From positions 62,001 through 126,000 of the forward strand of contig CAZGWD010000010.1 in the NCBI GenBank assembly GCA_964529415.1: a DNA stretch of 64,000 nt, read 5' to 3'. This stretch comes from CAYMPH01 sp964529415 (GTDB lineage: Bacteria > Spirochaetota > UBA4802 > UBA5550). The position numbers and the translations under genes are program-made. Of the stretch, positions 53,022 through 62,628 are shown one piece after another. The stretch's first letter is position 1. Every line of letters begins with the position of its first letter. The notes below the pieces were generated by a model. That model was not told where the DNA came from and did no database searches. It saw only the letters and a list, made by a program, of their open reading frames with translations.

Positions 53022-56000
53022 TTAAATTACATCAAGCACAACCAGAGTAATATCGTCATCGAATGAATTTCCGCACTTGAAATCCTCCAGCCTCTTCATC
53101 AGCTCAATTGAAAATTCTTCTGCAGTTTTACCGGCATGATCCCTGATTGTTTTCTGCAGCCTGAGCTCTTCGAAATATTCCTTTTCAGGATTCGAACATT
53201 CAGTAATGCCGTCTGTATAGAATACAATCCTGTCGCAGGATTCCAGCTGAATATTTTTTTCCTCAATTTTATTTTCCCTGAACCAGCCGAGAGGTTTCCC
53301 CTTGGTTTTCAGTTCAATAAATTCATCGGTTTTTTTTCTGTACAAAAGCGGGGCAGCGTGCCCTGCGCATGAATAGCGCATGTTTCTGGTATTGATATCA
53401 ATCATGGCAAAAAACGCTGTAACAAAATTACTCCTTACAGTATGCTGGTGTATAACATCATTAAGCAGGCTTAGAACATTGTCTGTTGAAGTACGCACAG
53501 TAATATTCTCGAGTGCAATTTTAGTTACAGTTGCAAGAAACGCTCCGGGAAGGCCATGCCCTGAAACGTCGGCAATAAAAATATCGATAAAATCCTCACG
53601 CCTTTCTATGTCGTAAAAATCTCCGCCTACCTTGTCCATGGGTATATATACTACATGTTCCCGGAATCCTGAAATTTCCGGCATGGACGAAGGCAGCAGC
53701 CGTTCCTGAAGCAGCCGCGCAACTTCAAGTTCGCTTTCTATATCAGCATTCCTGCGGCTGATGATCTGCTGGTACTCATAATTTTTCAGCAGCGACGATA
53801 TGCGGGTAATCAGCTCCGCCGAGTTAAACGGTTTATGCAGATAATCGTCAGCGCCATGTTCAAGTCCCGCAACCTTGTTCATAAGCTCTGTATCAGCTGT
53901 AAGCATTATGACCGGCGTTGTTTTCAGCGCTTCATCGTTTTTGATTACAGATGTCATCTCAAATCCATTCATGACAGGCATCATTACGTCAGTAACAATA
54001 AGGTCCGGCTTCATGTCTCTTGCACTGCTGATACCATCCTCGCCATTCACAGCAAGAATTACCCTGTAATTCCTATGTAAAAGCAGTTTCAGGAAATTTC
54101 TCATATCCTCATTGTCATCAACAATTAATATTGTTTTTTCAGTGCCATTGTATTTTACTTCTTCCATTCCTGTAGAGCTTCCGGAAGAGGATTCACTATT
54201 TTTTGATTCTTCAATTTCATTAATTCCGATTAACCTGTAATCTTTCACATAGTTATCAAGATTGTTATTTTCAGAAAATTTCACATTCTGCCTGTTCTCA
54301 AAGTGCGCTATTCCCTTAGGGATGCACACAGTAAAAACCGATCCGTGATTATCCGGATATTTTTCTTTATATCTGCTTTCGACAGCAATTGATCCGCCAT
54401 GCAGTTCAACAAGTTCCTTCACAAGCGCAAGACCTATGCCTGTACCCTCATGTTTTCTGGTTGATGTGGTATCTGCCTGGCTGAAACGGTCAAATATGGT
54501 ATTTAAACTTTTCTCCGGAACTCCTTCTCCTGAATCTGAAAATAAAATACAGCAGTGATCACCCTTATCTATAACTGACATTGAAATAGTACCGCCTGCA
54601 CCTGTAAACTTCAGCGCATTAGAAAGCAGATTCATGAAAACCTTATCCATCCTTTCAGGATCGAAAAAAAGCATAACAGAATCAGCTGAAGTTTTTAAAT
54701 CCAGGTTTATATTTTTTGATTTACATGCAAGCTGTATGCTTGAAAGATAATGACGCGCAAAATGAACTATATTCCCCTCCTGGACATTCAATATCATTTT
54801 ACCAGCTTCAATTTTTGAAAAATCGAGAAGGTTGTTTACAAGTTTTAGAAGGCTCAGGGTATTTCGATGCAGATTTTTAAAAAAATCATTTCCTATTTCC
54901 TTGCCGTAATCACCCTGAAGAACAGACTCTATCGGACCGAGCATAAGCGTTAGAGGCGTTCGTATCTCATGAGAGATGTTCGCGAAAAAGCGTGTTTTCG
55001 CCTCCTCAAGATCCCGGCGGGCATCATCGGCTTTTTTTGTTGCTGAAATATCGCGGGTGACGCCGTAAAAATTTATTTCACCCGTGCTGCTTTTATTCAT
55101 TCGTACAGTCTGTCCTGCCCATAAAATTTCACCATTTTTTTTAATTACCGGAAATTCACAATAGGTTGTATCAATATTATCAGCTACCTGTTTTTGATAA
55201 AATTTTATCAGCTGCTGCCGGTATTCCTTCTGAACAATTGAAAGAAAGTGCGTTCCTATTAATTCATTATGAGATATTCCGCTCAACCTTGTAATGGCTG
55301 AATTGATATATTTAAAATGCCCGTCCAGTTTAATTATGAAAACAGAATCGCTGACATTCTCCATCAACTGCTGATACAGCATTTCACTTTCGCGAAGCGC
55401 ATCCTCTGCAGCTTTTCTTTCTGTAATATCATGAGCAATGCAGTCGAATTCAATAATATGACCGGTCATATCTTTGATCGATTTCACACTCTGTTCAACC
55501 CACAGAATCTTTCCTGATTTTGTAACAATAGGCAGTTCACGGTGTGATTCATCGATTTTACTCTTCAGCTGATTACTGTAAAAGGCGAATTCACTCTCGC
55601 GGTTTTCAGGAGGTATTAGATCGAGGTATGTCATATGAAGTATTTCTTCATTAGAATATCCTGACTCCTTTTGAAAAGCAGGATTTGAATAAATATAATT
55701 TCCCCGCCAGTCTGTTTTGTAGATGATATCATTTGCGTTTTCTATAAAGTGGCGGTATTTTCGTTCACTATCACGCAGATCTTCCTCAACTTTTTTCCTG
55801 TTGCTGACGTCAATTGCAATTGTACGAAAACCTGATATGAATCCGTTTGCGTCTGCTATGATCGAAACAGTTGTATCTATAAAACCGATAGTACCATCCT
55901 TACGTATCACCTCATGCTCAATAGATCCAAATGAAATTTCTTTTTTAAAAACCTGATGATATACCCTGTAAATCTTTTCTATATCATTTGGATCTACAAT

Positions 56001-58376
56001 TTTAGAAAAGTTAACTCCAATTAATTCATTCTGTGAATAACCGGTAAACATCTCAACCACATCGTTAAATGAAATTATATTTCCATTTATATCAATTTCA
56101 AAGAATCCCACATTGTTGGTTTGTAGCAGTGTTTTGTATTTCTCTTCGGAATCACGAAGCTTCTGCGTGCGTTCATCCAGGGTTTCTTCAAGCCTTTGAA
56201 GTATATGTGCATTTTCAATATGAGGACCGAGATTGATTCCAAGCTGATATAGAAATCCGGTATCATTGGGGGAATAAGCAGAACCGTCGATCTTATCAGC
56301 TATCATGATAATTGCTGATAAACGGTTTTCAAAAAAAACAGGCAGAATAATCTCGAATTGACGGAGCGGATCATTAATATCAGCTGCAAGCTCATTATTG
56401 AGAATCCAGAACTCTATTTCCTCCTGCCTGATATATGAATGCTTTGTTTTGATATATTCGAGTAAAGGATTCAATGATTCAACAATTATTGATTGAGAAT
56501 TATCACCGGCAGGCAATCCGTTTATAAAATTACTCTGAGAATTATACAATATAGGTCCTGTATATTGATTTAATTTTTCACTGAATATCAGCACTGCACA
56601 ATGACCGCAGGTCAAGTCAGTAAAAAATGACTGCGAAATTTTTTCTGTTATATCATCGAAACTGCTTACTCTTGATAATTTATCGCTAAGAATCTCAAAA
56701 GCAATTTTTAATTTAACAGCATGCCTGTTGGTTATTGAATTACGCAGCCTGCGGAGAAAATAATCAAAAATGATTATTGCTGAAATCGATAAAAAAGTAT
56801 AAACCGGCAAAAAATCGTCTGAGTGAAATTTCGTCAGAATATAAACCATAAAAATTACAGCTGCGGCAATGAGACTGTAATATAAAAACAAACCTGAGAA
56901 TCTGATCATCTCCGGGATATTCTGCCTGAAAAGAGCTATAGCAAAAAAAATTGCCGGAATAAAAATAAAATTTCCTAATGGATATATATCGTAACCGTTC
57001 ATTGCAGGCACATTACCGAGCGACATTACTGCCATACTCGCTGAACCTATCAGGAGAAAAAGAAACCTGTGCCGGAAAAAACTGTTATTGCTTTTTCTGT
57101 ATGCAGATGCAAGGATAACGATGTTGTAGACAAGTGTCGCTGCTGATAAAACACTCATTACGTCAAACAGGACTGCTTTTCTGGCAAATAATCCCCATGA
57201 GTATTTATACATTCCCTGAAGATATAAGTCAGTTTGTGATAAGAATAATAAAACAGTGCATAACAGATAGTTGCCGATAAGTAGACGTTTATGAGACTGG
57301 CGATTTGTTACAATCTGCATGAGATGCATCCCAAGTGCAGGTAAAAAAACGACAAAAATATGACTGAATCTGCTGATTCTTAAACCTGCTTCCGGCGTAC
57401 TTATAATGCAGTTAAGATATATATCTATGCTTAAAAGCGCATATACGAGCATCAGAAGACTGAAGATAATTGAGTCTTTACGGTTTTCACCCAGCCTGAG
57501 CGATAGAAATGATAAAAATACACAGCAAATAAACGACAAGAGCGGAGGAAGCCCGTACATTATTGTTTTACTGTATATATGATTCAGGCTGTAATTACCA
57601 ATCGCCCACAGGCTCACAGGTATTACAGCAGTGAGCCCTGCGACAGCAATTATGCGCGCAATAGTACCTGCAATCCTTCGCTTGGTATAAAGATTTATTC
57701 TGATAACATCGTGCCTGTATATTCCCCATGCCATAAAGATCATAGGTATAAAAGCAAAATTCCCCGGAGGATAAAAGTCTATTCCATTAAGAGCTGCCAT
57801 ATTGCCGCTTGTCAGAATGCCTATTAATAATACTGCAAACATTATATATTTAATTTTAAGCCGCGTATGCTGATCAATATCTGTTTTTAATTTTTTTAAA
57901 GATAAAACAAGTGAATATGCAATAGAGCTCATGGCATAGAAGCCGAATATCTGAAGAACAATCCCGCCTTTTGCAATGTATCCCCACTTAAATTCCCAAA
58001 CACCGGAAAAATAATAATCCGTAAATACAAATAGTGATATCAAAAATCCGGCAGCAAAAGCCCCTATTTCAATAATTCTATTTTTTTTATTTACGAGCGA
58101 GTGTGAAAATAATACTAAAATTGCAGGGCCATATACATATAAAAAATGTATGCTCCGTTCTATTTTCATGATGAGATCAATATTGCCTTTAAAAATATGG
58201 TGTGATATAAAAACCGGCATAATAAGTGAATACCAGAAGCATACAAGCGCGAATAAAACATTTTCAAACTGCCTTTTCCCTTTTATAAGTGAAAAAATTC
58301 CGAGAGAAACTCCGGTAATTAAAAAAAGGATGGGCGGGATTATGAAAATATTGAGATTATTAAAAAATTCCTGCAT
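53022..58376 (-). CDS. Giant 7TM sensor, hybrid kinase and SpoIIE phosphatase fusion
   Basis: About 1784 residues from the ATG at 58376 (the frame is open to 58451). Two tandem multi-helix membrane modules (about 10-235 and 240-540) each end in a related segment (GNMAALNGIDFYPPGNF and GNVPAMNGYDIYPLGNF). A GAF-like domain (about 560-720), three PAS/PAC modules (735-1115), HisKA (SHEIRTPLT near 1138), HATPase (1235-1350; DSGEGVPE, GTGIGLAL), a receiver (1410-1530; VTDVMMPVMNG, HKPF) and a PP2C-type SpoIIE phosphatase (1555-1784; VGGDFYDI, ADVSGHGLPGAF, DDITLVVLD) follow. It combines kinase, receiver and serine/threonine phosphatase outputs in one chain, so it could link a membrane signal to an anti-anti-sigma partner. 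Motifs look intact. Confidence 0.88.
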   Translation of the reverse strand: MQEFFNNLNIFIIPPILFLITGVSLGIFSLIKGKRQFENVLFALVCFWYSLIMPVFISHHIFKGNIDLIMKIERSIHFLYVYGPAILVLFSHSLVNKKNRIIEIGAFAAGFLISLFVFTDYYFSGVWEFKWGYIAKGGIVLQIFGFYAMSSIAYSLVLSLKKLKTDIDQHTRLKIKYIMFAVLLIGILTSGNMAALNGIDFYPPGNFAFIPMIFMAWGIYRHDVIRINLYTKRRIAGTIARIIAVAGLTAVIPVSLWAIGNYSLNHIYSKTIMYGLPPLLSFICCVFLSFLSLRLGENRKDSIIFSLLMLVYALLSIDIYLNCIISTPEAGLRISRFSHIFVVFLPALGMHLMQIVTNRQSHKRLLIGNYLLCTVLLFLSQTDLYLQGMYKYSWGLFARKAVLFDVMSVLSAATLVYNIVILASAYRKSNNSFFRHRFLFLLIGSASMAVMSLGNVPAMNGYDIYPLGNFIFIPAIFFAIALFRQNIPEMIRFSGLFLYYSLIAAAVIFMVYILTKFHSDDFLPVYTFLSISAIIIFDYFLRRLRNSITNRHAVKLKIAFEILSDKLSRVSSFDDITEKISQSFFTDLTCGHCAVLIFSEKLNQYTGPILYNSQSNFINGLPAGDNSQSIIVESLNPLLEYIKTKHSYIRQEEIEFWILNNELAADINDPLRQFEIILPVFFENRLSAIIMIADKIDGSAYSPNDTGFLYQLGINLGPHIENAHILQRLEETLDERTQKLRDSEEKYKTLLQTNNVGFFEIDINGNIISFNDVVEMFTGYSQNELIGVNFSKIVDPNDIEKIYRVYHQVFKKEISFGSIEHEVIRKDGTIGFIDTTVSIIADANGFISGFRTIAIDVSNRKKVEEDLRDSERKYRHFIENANDIIYKTDWRGNYIYSNPAFQKESGYSNEEILHMTYLDLIPPENRESEFAFYSNQLKSKIDESHRELPIVTKSGKILWVEQSVKSIKDMTGHIIEFDCIAHDITERKAAEDALRESEMLYQQLMENVSDSVFIIKLDGHFKYINSAITRLSGISHNELIGTHFLSIVQKEYRQQLIKFYQKQVADNIDTTYCEFPVIKKNGEILWAGQTVRMNKSSTGEINFYGVTRDISATKKADDARRDLEEAKTRFFANISHEIRTPLTLMLGPIESVLQGDYGKEIGNDFFKNLHRNTLSLLKLVNNLLDFSKIEAGKMILNVQEGNIVHFARHYLSSIQLACKSKNINLDLKTSADSVMLFFDPERMDKVFMNLLSNALKFTGAGGTISMSVIDKGDHCCILFSDSGEGVPEKSLNTIFDRFSQADTTSTRKHEGTGIGLALVKELVELHGGSIAVESRYKEKYPDNHGSVFTVCIPKGIAHFENRQNVKFSENNNLDNYVKDYRLIGINEIEESKNSESSSGSSTGMEEVKYNGTEKTILIVDDNEDMRNFLKLLLHRNYRVILAVNGEDGISSARDMKPDLIVTDVMMPVMNGFEMTSVIKNDEALKTTPVIMLTADTELMNKVAGLEHGADDYLHKPFNSAELITRISSLLKNYEYQQIISRRNADIESELEVARLLQERLLPSSMPEISGFREHVVYIPMDKVGGDFYDIERREDFIDIFIADVSGHGLPGAFLATVTKIALENITVRTSTDNVLSLLNDVIHQHTVRSNFVTAFFAMIDINTRNMRYSCAGHAAPLLYRKKTDEFIELKTKGKPLGWFRENKIEEKNIQLESCDRIVFYTDGITECSNPEKEYFEELRLQKTIRDHAGKTAEEFSIELMKRLEDFKCGNSFDDDITLVVLDVI

Positions 58377-58512
58377 TATTGAAACCACCCTGAAACGTTT
58401 AATTAATGCTGAGTTGAAAAATATAATCCATAATAGAGCACAAATAGTCAATAATTTTATTTTCTAATTCATCTTTTTGAAATTTCCCTTAAATTTATAA
58501 AAAATTAAAATG

Positions 58513-58561
58513 TTTACCATTGAAGAGGAAGTAAAACTCTTACTTTCTCCTCAATGGTAAA
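58513..58561 (-). terminator. Long hairpin terminator after the GGGtGRT gene
   Basis: A 22-bp stem with two mismatches and a 5-base loop (58513-58534 pairing with 58540-58561). Read on the minus strand it begins 5 bp after the GGGtGRT stop and is followed by ACATTTTAATTTTTT. It separates the Fe-S genes from the giant kinase gene. Confidence 0.7.
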
Positions 58562-58566
58562 ATATC

Positions 58567-59565
58567 CTATTTCATCCCCTCTTCAACCGCAACAGCAACA
58601 GCAACAGTAGCCCCGACCATTGGATTGTTTCCCATTCCGATCAGGCCCATCATTTCAACATGAGCAGGAACAGATGATGATCCTGCGAACTGCGCGTCTG
58701 AATGCATTCGCCCCATTGTATCTGTCATGCCGTATGATGCCGGACCTGCACCCATGTTATCCGGATGAAGAGTTCTTCCTGTTCCGCCGCCGGATGCTAC
58801 AGAAAAATATTTTTTGCCCTGTTCAATACATTCTTTTTTATAGGTACCGGCAACAGGGTGCTGAAAGCGTGTTGGATTAGTTGAATTTCCTGTTATAGAA
58901 ACACCGACATTTTCATGGTGCATGATAGCAACACCTTCCATAACATCATCTGCACCATAGCATCTTACTTTTGCCTTATCGCCTTTTGAAAATACCTTTT
59001 CCTCAACGATTACAAGTTTTCCTGTTTTATAATCGAAATCTGTTTCAACGAAAGTAAAACCGTTAACACGGGAAATTACATAGGCTGCATCCTTGCCAAG
59101 GCCGTTCAGTATTACCTTCAGAGGCGCCTTGCGCACCCTGTTCGCGCTCTTGGCAATTCCTATTGCTCCCTCTGCAGCAGCAAATGATTCATGGCCTGCG
59201 AGAAAGGCGAAGCAAGTTGTTTCCTCGCGCAGAAGCATTGCAGCGAGATTCCCGTGACCGTATCCTACTGCGCGCTGATCAGCGACTGAGCCCGGGATAC
59301 AGAAAGACTGCAGTCCCTCGCCGATTGATTCCGCAGCATCAGCAGCGGATTTGTTGCCTTTTTTTATTGCTATTGCTGCGCCGAGAGTGTATGCCCACAG
59401 AGCATTATCGAAACAGATCGGCTGTATCGATTTAACCAGCTGGTGTACATCAACTTTTTTTTCTCTGCACACACTCAGCGCTTCCTCTAATGTTGCAATA
59501 TTATATTTTTTCAGAACCGGTGTAATCTGACCGATTCTTCTTTCATAGCTTTCAAATAACGGCAT
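58567..59565 (-). CDS. GGGtGRT protein
   Basis: A 332-residue cytoplasmic protein with the family signature SGGGTGRTLHPDN at about residues 267-279. Other conserved glycine-rich segments are ATLEEALSVC near the start, GYGHGNLAAM, and a C-terminal MGLIGMGNNPMVGATVAVAV. The biochemical role of this family is not known to me. It is regularly found next to an Fe-S scaffold-like protein, as here, and in anaerobes. An AGGAGG site is in the 18-bp gap before the start. Confidence 0.85.
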   Translation of the reverse strand: MPLFESYERRIGQITPVLKKYNIATLEEALSVCREKKVDVHQLVKSIQPICFDNALWAYTLGAAIAIKKGNKSAADAAESIGEGLQSFCIPGSVADQRAVGYGHGNLAAMLLREETTCFAFLAGHESFAAAEGAIGIAKSANRVRKAPLKVILNGLGKDAAYVISRVNGFTFVETDFDYKTGKLVIVEEKVFSKGDKAKVRCYGADDVMEGVAIMHHENVGVSITGNSTNPTRFQHPVAGTYKKECIEQGKKYFSVASGGGTGRTLHPDNMGAGPASYGMTDTMGRMHSDAQFAGSSSVPAHVEMMGLIGMGNNPMVGATVAVAVAVEEGMK

Positions 59566-59583
59566 TTTGGTATCCTCCTTATT

Positions 59584-60276
59584 TTATTCGTGTCTCGGAT
59601 CGATGTGCTTAACGCCCTCTTCGTATCTTCCATACTGGCCGGCAGCTTTTTCAAGAGCCTCGGCTGCTGATGTACCTTTGGCTATCATCTCCATCATCCT
59701 GCCCAAATTGACAAATCTGTATCCGATAATTTCATCGTTTGAATCAACAGCAATTTTAGTTATGTATCCTTCTGCCATTTCAAGGTAGCGAGGACCTTTC
59801 GCTTTTGTTCCGTACATGGTGCCTATCTGGCTTCGCAGTCCCTTGCCCAGATCTTCGAGTCCGGCGCCGATCGGGAGTCCGTCCTCTGAGAATGCAGTCT
59901 GTGTTCTACCATAGATTATCTGCAAGAAAAGCTCCCGCATTGCAGTATTGATAGCATCGCACACCAGATCGCTGTTCATTGCTTCGAGAATCGTTTTTCC
60001 GGTCAGTATTTCAGCTGCCATTGCAGCAGAGTGAGTCATGCCTGAGCAGCCTATAGTTTCAATAAGAGCTTCCTCAATGATGCCTTCTTTAACGTTCAGA
60101 GTAAGCTTGCATGCACCCTGCTGGGGAGCGCACCAGCCTATGCCGTGGGTGAGTCCCGAGATATCCTTTATCTCGCGGGCCTTTACCCATCTTCCCTCTT
60201 CCGGTATTGGAGCCGGTCCATGTTTGGCACCCTTCGAGAGTGTACACATACTGGTTACTTCGTGGGAGTAAATCAT
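59584..60276 (-). CDS. NifU/IscU-type iron-sulfur scaffold-like protein
   Basis: A 230-residue protein with a NifU-N/IscU-like core: GCSGMTHSAAMAAEILTGK with C77, plus C49 and C106 (and C11 and C56). The central LTGKTILEAM follows scaffold order. It is longer than IscU by an N-terminal extension and about 80 C-terminal residues. It is the constant partner of the GGGtGRT gene, so the two probably work on Fe-S cluster delivery together. An AAGGAGA site precedes the start. Confidence 0.8.
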   Translation of the reverse strand: MIYSHEVTSMCTLSKGAKHGPAPIPEEGRWVKAREIKDISGLTHGIGWCAPQQGACKLTLNVKEGIIEEALIETIGCSGMTHSAAMAAEILTGKTILEAMNSDLVCDAINTAMRELFLQIIYGRTQTAFSEDGLPIGAGLEDLGKGLRSQIGTMYGTKAKGPRYLEMAEGYITKIAVDSNDEIIGYRFVNLGRMMEMIAKGTSAAEALEKAAGQYGRYEEGVKHIDPRHE

Positions 60277-60442
60277 ATTTAATCATCTCCTTAATTTGTA
60301 TTATCTTTGCGTGATTCTGAAAGTTCTTTAATAAAATAATAATTATTAAATTCATTAAAATTTAAGATTATATATAATTAAATCTGCAAATAATCAAGTT
60401 TTTTATTTATGAAGGAACGAACGGGGATTATTGCATAAATAT

Positions 60443-60772
60443 TTAAAAAGGTCTCCTCTCTGGCAAAGATTTTGGAGATTTGCCGCTTGAATAAAATTCT
60501 TTTGAAAGATACAGTCCGCAAAAACAATGCCCGAATTCTGCAATATCCGGTTTTGAATACTCGCACGGGCAAATCAGGTCTTTATCTTTTTCACGGACAC
60601 CGCTTGCATCCCTGCACGGACATGAAAAGTATCCGTACCTGTTATAATTAACCGTTAAGCCGTCAATAATCATTTCAATAAATTCCCTGTCAGGATTGAT
60701 AACCCATCCCTGTTTCTGCGCAACCATGCCTGCGAAAACATCGACATCATTAAAAGTTTTTTCCCTACTCAT
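60443..60772 (-). CDS. Ferredoxin-thioredoxin reductase catalytic chain-like protein
   Basis: A 109-residue protein of the FTR catalytic family. The three cysteine pairs are CPCRD, CPCEY and CFCGL, arranged to hold a 4Fe-4S cluster beside a redox disulfide. The last pair has Phe where plant enzymes have His. The partner variable chain is absent, as in many non-photosynthetic bacteria. It overlaps the glutaredoxin-like gene by 8 bp, which strongly suggests that it reduces that protein with ferredoxin electrons. The C-terminus lies in a 166-bp gap before the Fe-S genes. Confidence 0.88.
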   Translation of the reverse strand: MSREKTFNDVDVFAGMVAQKQGWVINPDREFIEMIIDGLTVNYNRYGYFSCPCRDASGVREKDKDLICPCEYSKPDIAEFGHCFCGLYLSKEFYSSGKSPKSLPERRPF

Positions 60773-61064
60773 TAAACTCTTTCTCCCATTCTTCCTGAGA
60801 AAATCCCACTAAAACTTTTTTATCATCCTTAATTAAATAAGGAAAACCGATTCTCTCTTTATATTTTGCTTCGAGTTCCTCTTTCAATTTATCCTTAACA
60901 TCATATGGAAGCTGATCAATATATATATATTTGAATTTAATTGAATTCTTTCTAAGGAACTCAAGCCCTCTTTTGCAGAAACCGCATGTTGACAAAGCAT
61001 AAACTGTGACTTCACAATCATTCTTGTCTCCATTTTCATCTATAAATTCCAATTTGTGATCCAT
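60765..61064 (-). CDS. Glutaredoxin-like thiol-disulfide protein
   Basis: A 99-residue thioredoxin-fold protein with the active-site motif STCGFCKRG (C-x2-C) after the first strand (VTVYAL), and GFPYLIKDDKKVLVGF carrying the usual cis-proline. A short acidic N-terminus precedes it. The stop codon overlaps the FTR chain, so it is the likely electron acceptor of that enzyme rather than a glutathione-dependent glutaredoxin. Confidence 0.87.
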   Translation of the reverse strand: MDHKLEFIDENGDKNDCEVTVYALSTCGFCKRGLEFLRKNSIKFKYIYIDQLPYDVKDKLKEELEAKYKERIGFPYLIKDDKKVLVGFSQEEWEKEFNE

Positions 61065-61146
61065 AATATTCTCCTTAAAAAATTATCCTGCTGATAATAT
61101 AATATTTTTTATAAATAATTCAAGTAAAGAAAATGTTCTGAAAAAT

Positions 61147-62601
61147 TTATTTTACTGCATCAATCGCAATTTTCAATGCATCTTCCAGCATTGAAACAGG
61201 AGGCTCTTTAATATATCCTTCTTTCATAAGCAGATCCATGGTTCCGCGCGCTTCTTTGATATCTGCAAGAGTCTTTTCATATACTGATTCGCGGGACGGC
61301 TTCAGGAGGGACACGCCATCCCTGACTGCCTGCATTGCAACATCCGCTGCCACTTCAGCAAAAAGTTCTGTCTCAACCATGGTCGGCATTATTGATTCAG
61401 GCGTGATTCCTTTTTTTTCAGCGTGAGACGCAATTGCATAAGCAGCAGTTAATGCCATATCATCAGTAATCTTCTGCGCTCTGGCAAGCAATGCACCTTT
61501 AAGAATTCCGGGAAATCCAAGCGAGTTGTTCACCTGATTCGGAAAATCGCCTCTTCCTGTTGCAACTATATAAGCGCCGGCTGCCTTTGCAGCATACGGA
61601 TAAATTTCAGGCACAGGATTTGAACATGCAAACACAATTGCTTTTTCAGCCATAGATGACACCCATGCCGGCTTGACCACATCCGGTCCCGGCTGTGACA
61701 GCGCTATCAGCACATCGGCATTTTTACACGCAGTTTCAATTTCTTTTATTTTCTGAGGATTGGTCTGTTCACACAGTTCCCATTTCCGGTAGAATGCAGT
61801 CTGCGCTTTAATATCCTCGCGGCCTGTATGAAGACCTCCTTTAGAATCAAAAACCGACATCAAAGCCGGGTCCGCTCCAGCTTTCAGGATAAGCCTGGCA
61901 ATAGTTGTATTCGATGCGCCTGCTCCAAGCAGAACAATCTTCACTTTACCTATATCCTTGCCTGCAACTTTCAATGCATTAACAAGCCCTGCAACAGTAA
62001 CGCACGCAGTACCCTGCGCATCATCGTGCCACACTGGAATATTGCATTCTTCACGCAGAACATCAAGAACCTTAAAACAGTTAGGCTGGGAGATATCTTC
62101 GAGATTGACAGCACCGAAGCTCGGCTGCACCATCTTCACGAAATCTATAATTTTGTCAGGATCCTTCTCGCCCTTTTTATTCGTGCTGTCCATGCACAAA
62201 GCCACTGCATCAACCCCGCCAAGATATTTCATCAGATAAGCCTTGCCTTCCATAACGCCAAGACCGCCCGGAGGCGTACAGTCCCCGTCGCCGAGAACCC
62301 TTGTTGAATCAGAAACAACAGCAACAAGATTCCCCCTGTTTGAAAGATCATATGAAAGATCATTGTTATCTCGTATGGAGGTAGATACTTTTGAAACACC
62401 CGGCGTATACCACACATTAAACCAGTTAAAACCGTATATTCCGGCTTTGGGTACAGTCATTACTTTTCCACTGTAAAATTTATGAGCCTTGATAGAAAGC
62501 TCTTTAAGGAATAAAGTTTTTGCCTTTGCAATCTGCTCTTCGCTGAATGAATCAGGAAAAATAGATGAAAGATCTTTTAACTGTAAATCAATTTTATTCA
62601 T
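61147..62601 (-). CDS. NAD(P)-dependent malic enzyme
   Basis: A 484-residue short-type bacterial malic enzyme, which decarboxylates malate to pyruvate. VLGDGDCTPPGGLGVMEGKA holds the substrate region, VWHDDAQGTA the metal site, VKIVLLGAGASN the nucleotide-binding loop, and SNPVPEIYPY the conserved C-terminal element. It is encoded immediately downstream of the fumarase genes, giving a fumarate-malate-pyruvate route in one operon. The cofactor preference (NAD or NADP) cannot be told from the sequence. Confidence 0.93.
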   Translation of the reverse strand: MNKIDLQLKDLSSIFPDSFSEEQIAKAKTLFLKELSIKAHKFYSGKVMTVPKAGIYGFNWFNVWYTPGVSKVSTSIRDNNDLSYDLSNRGNLVAVVSDSTRVLGDGDCTPPGGLGVMEGKAYLMKYLGGVDAVALCMDSTNKKGEKDPDKIIDFVKMVQPSFGAVNLEDISQPNCFKVLDVLREECNIPVWHDDAQGTACVTVAGLVNALKVAGKDIGKVKIVLLGAGASNTTIARLILKAGADPALMSVFDSKGGLHTGREDIKAQTAFYRKWELCEQTNPQKIKEIETACKNADVLIALSQPGPDVVKPAWVSSMAEKAIVFACSNPVPEIYPYAAKAAGAYIVATGRGDFPNQVNNSLGFPGILKGALLARAQKITDDMALTAAYAIASHAEKKGITPESIMPTMVETELFAEVAADVAMQAVRDGVSLLKPSRESVYEKTLADIKEARGTMDLLMKEGYIKEPPVSMLEDALKIAIDAVK

Positions 62602-62628
62602 TTAATAACCTGCCTTATAGCTGCCGGA

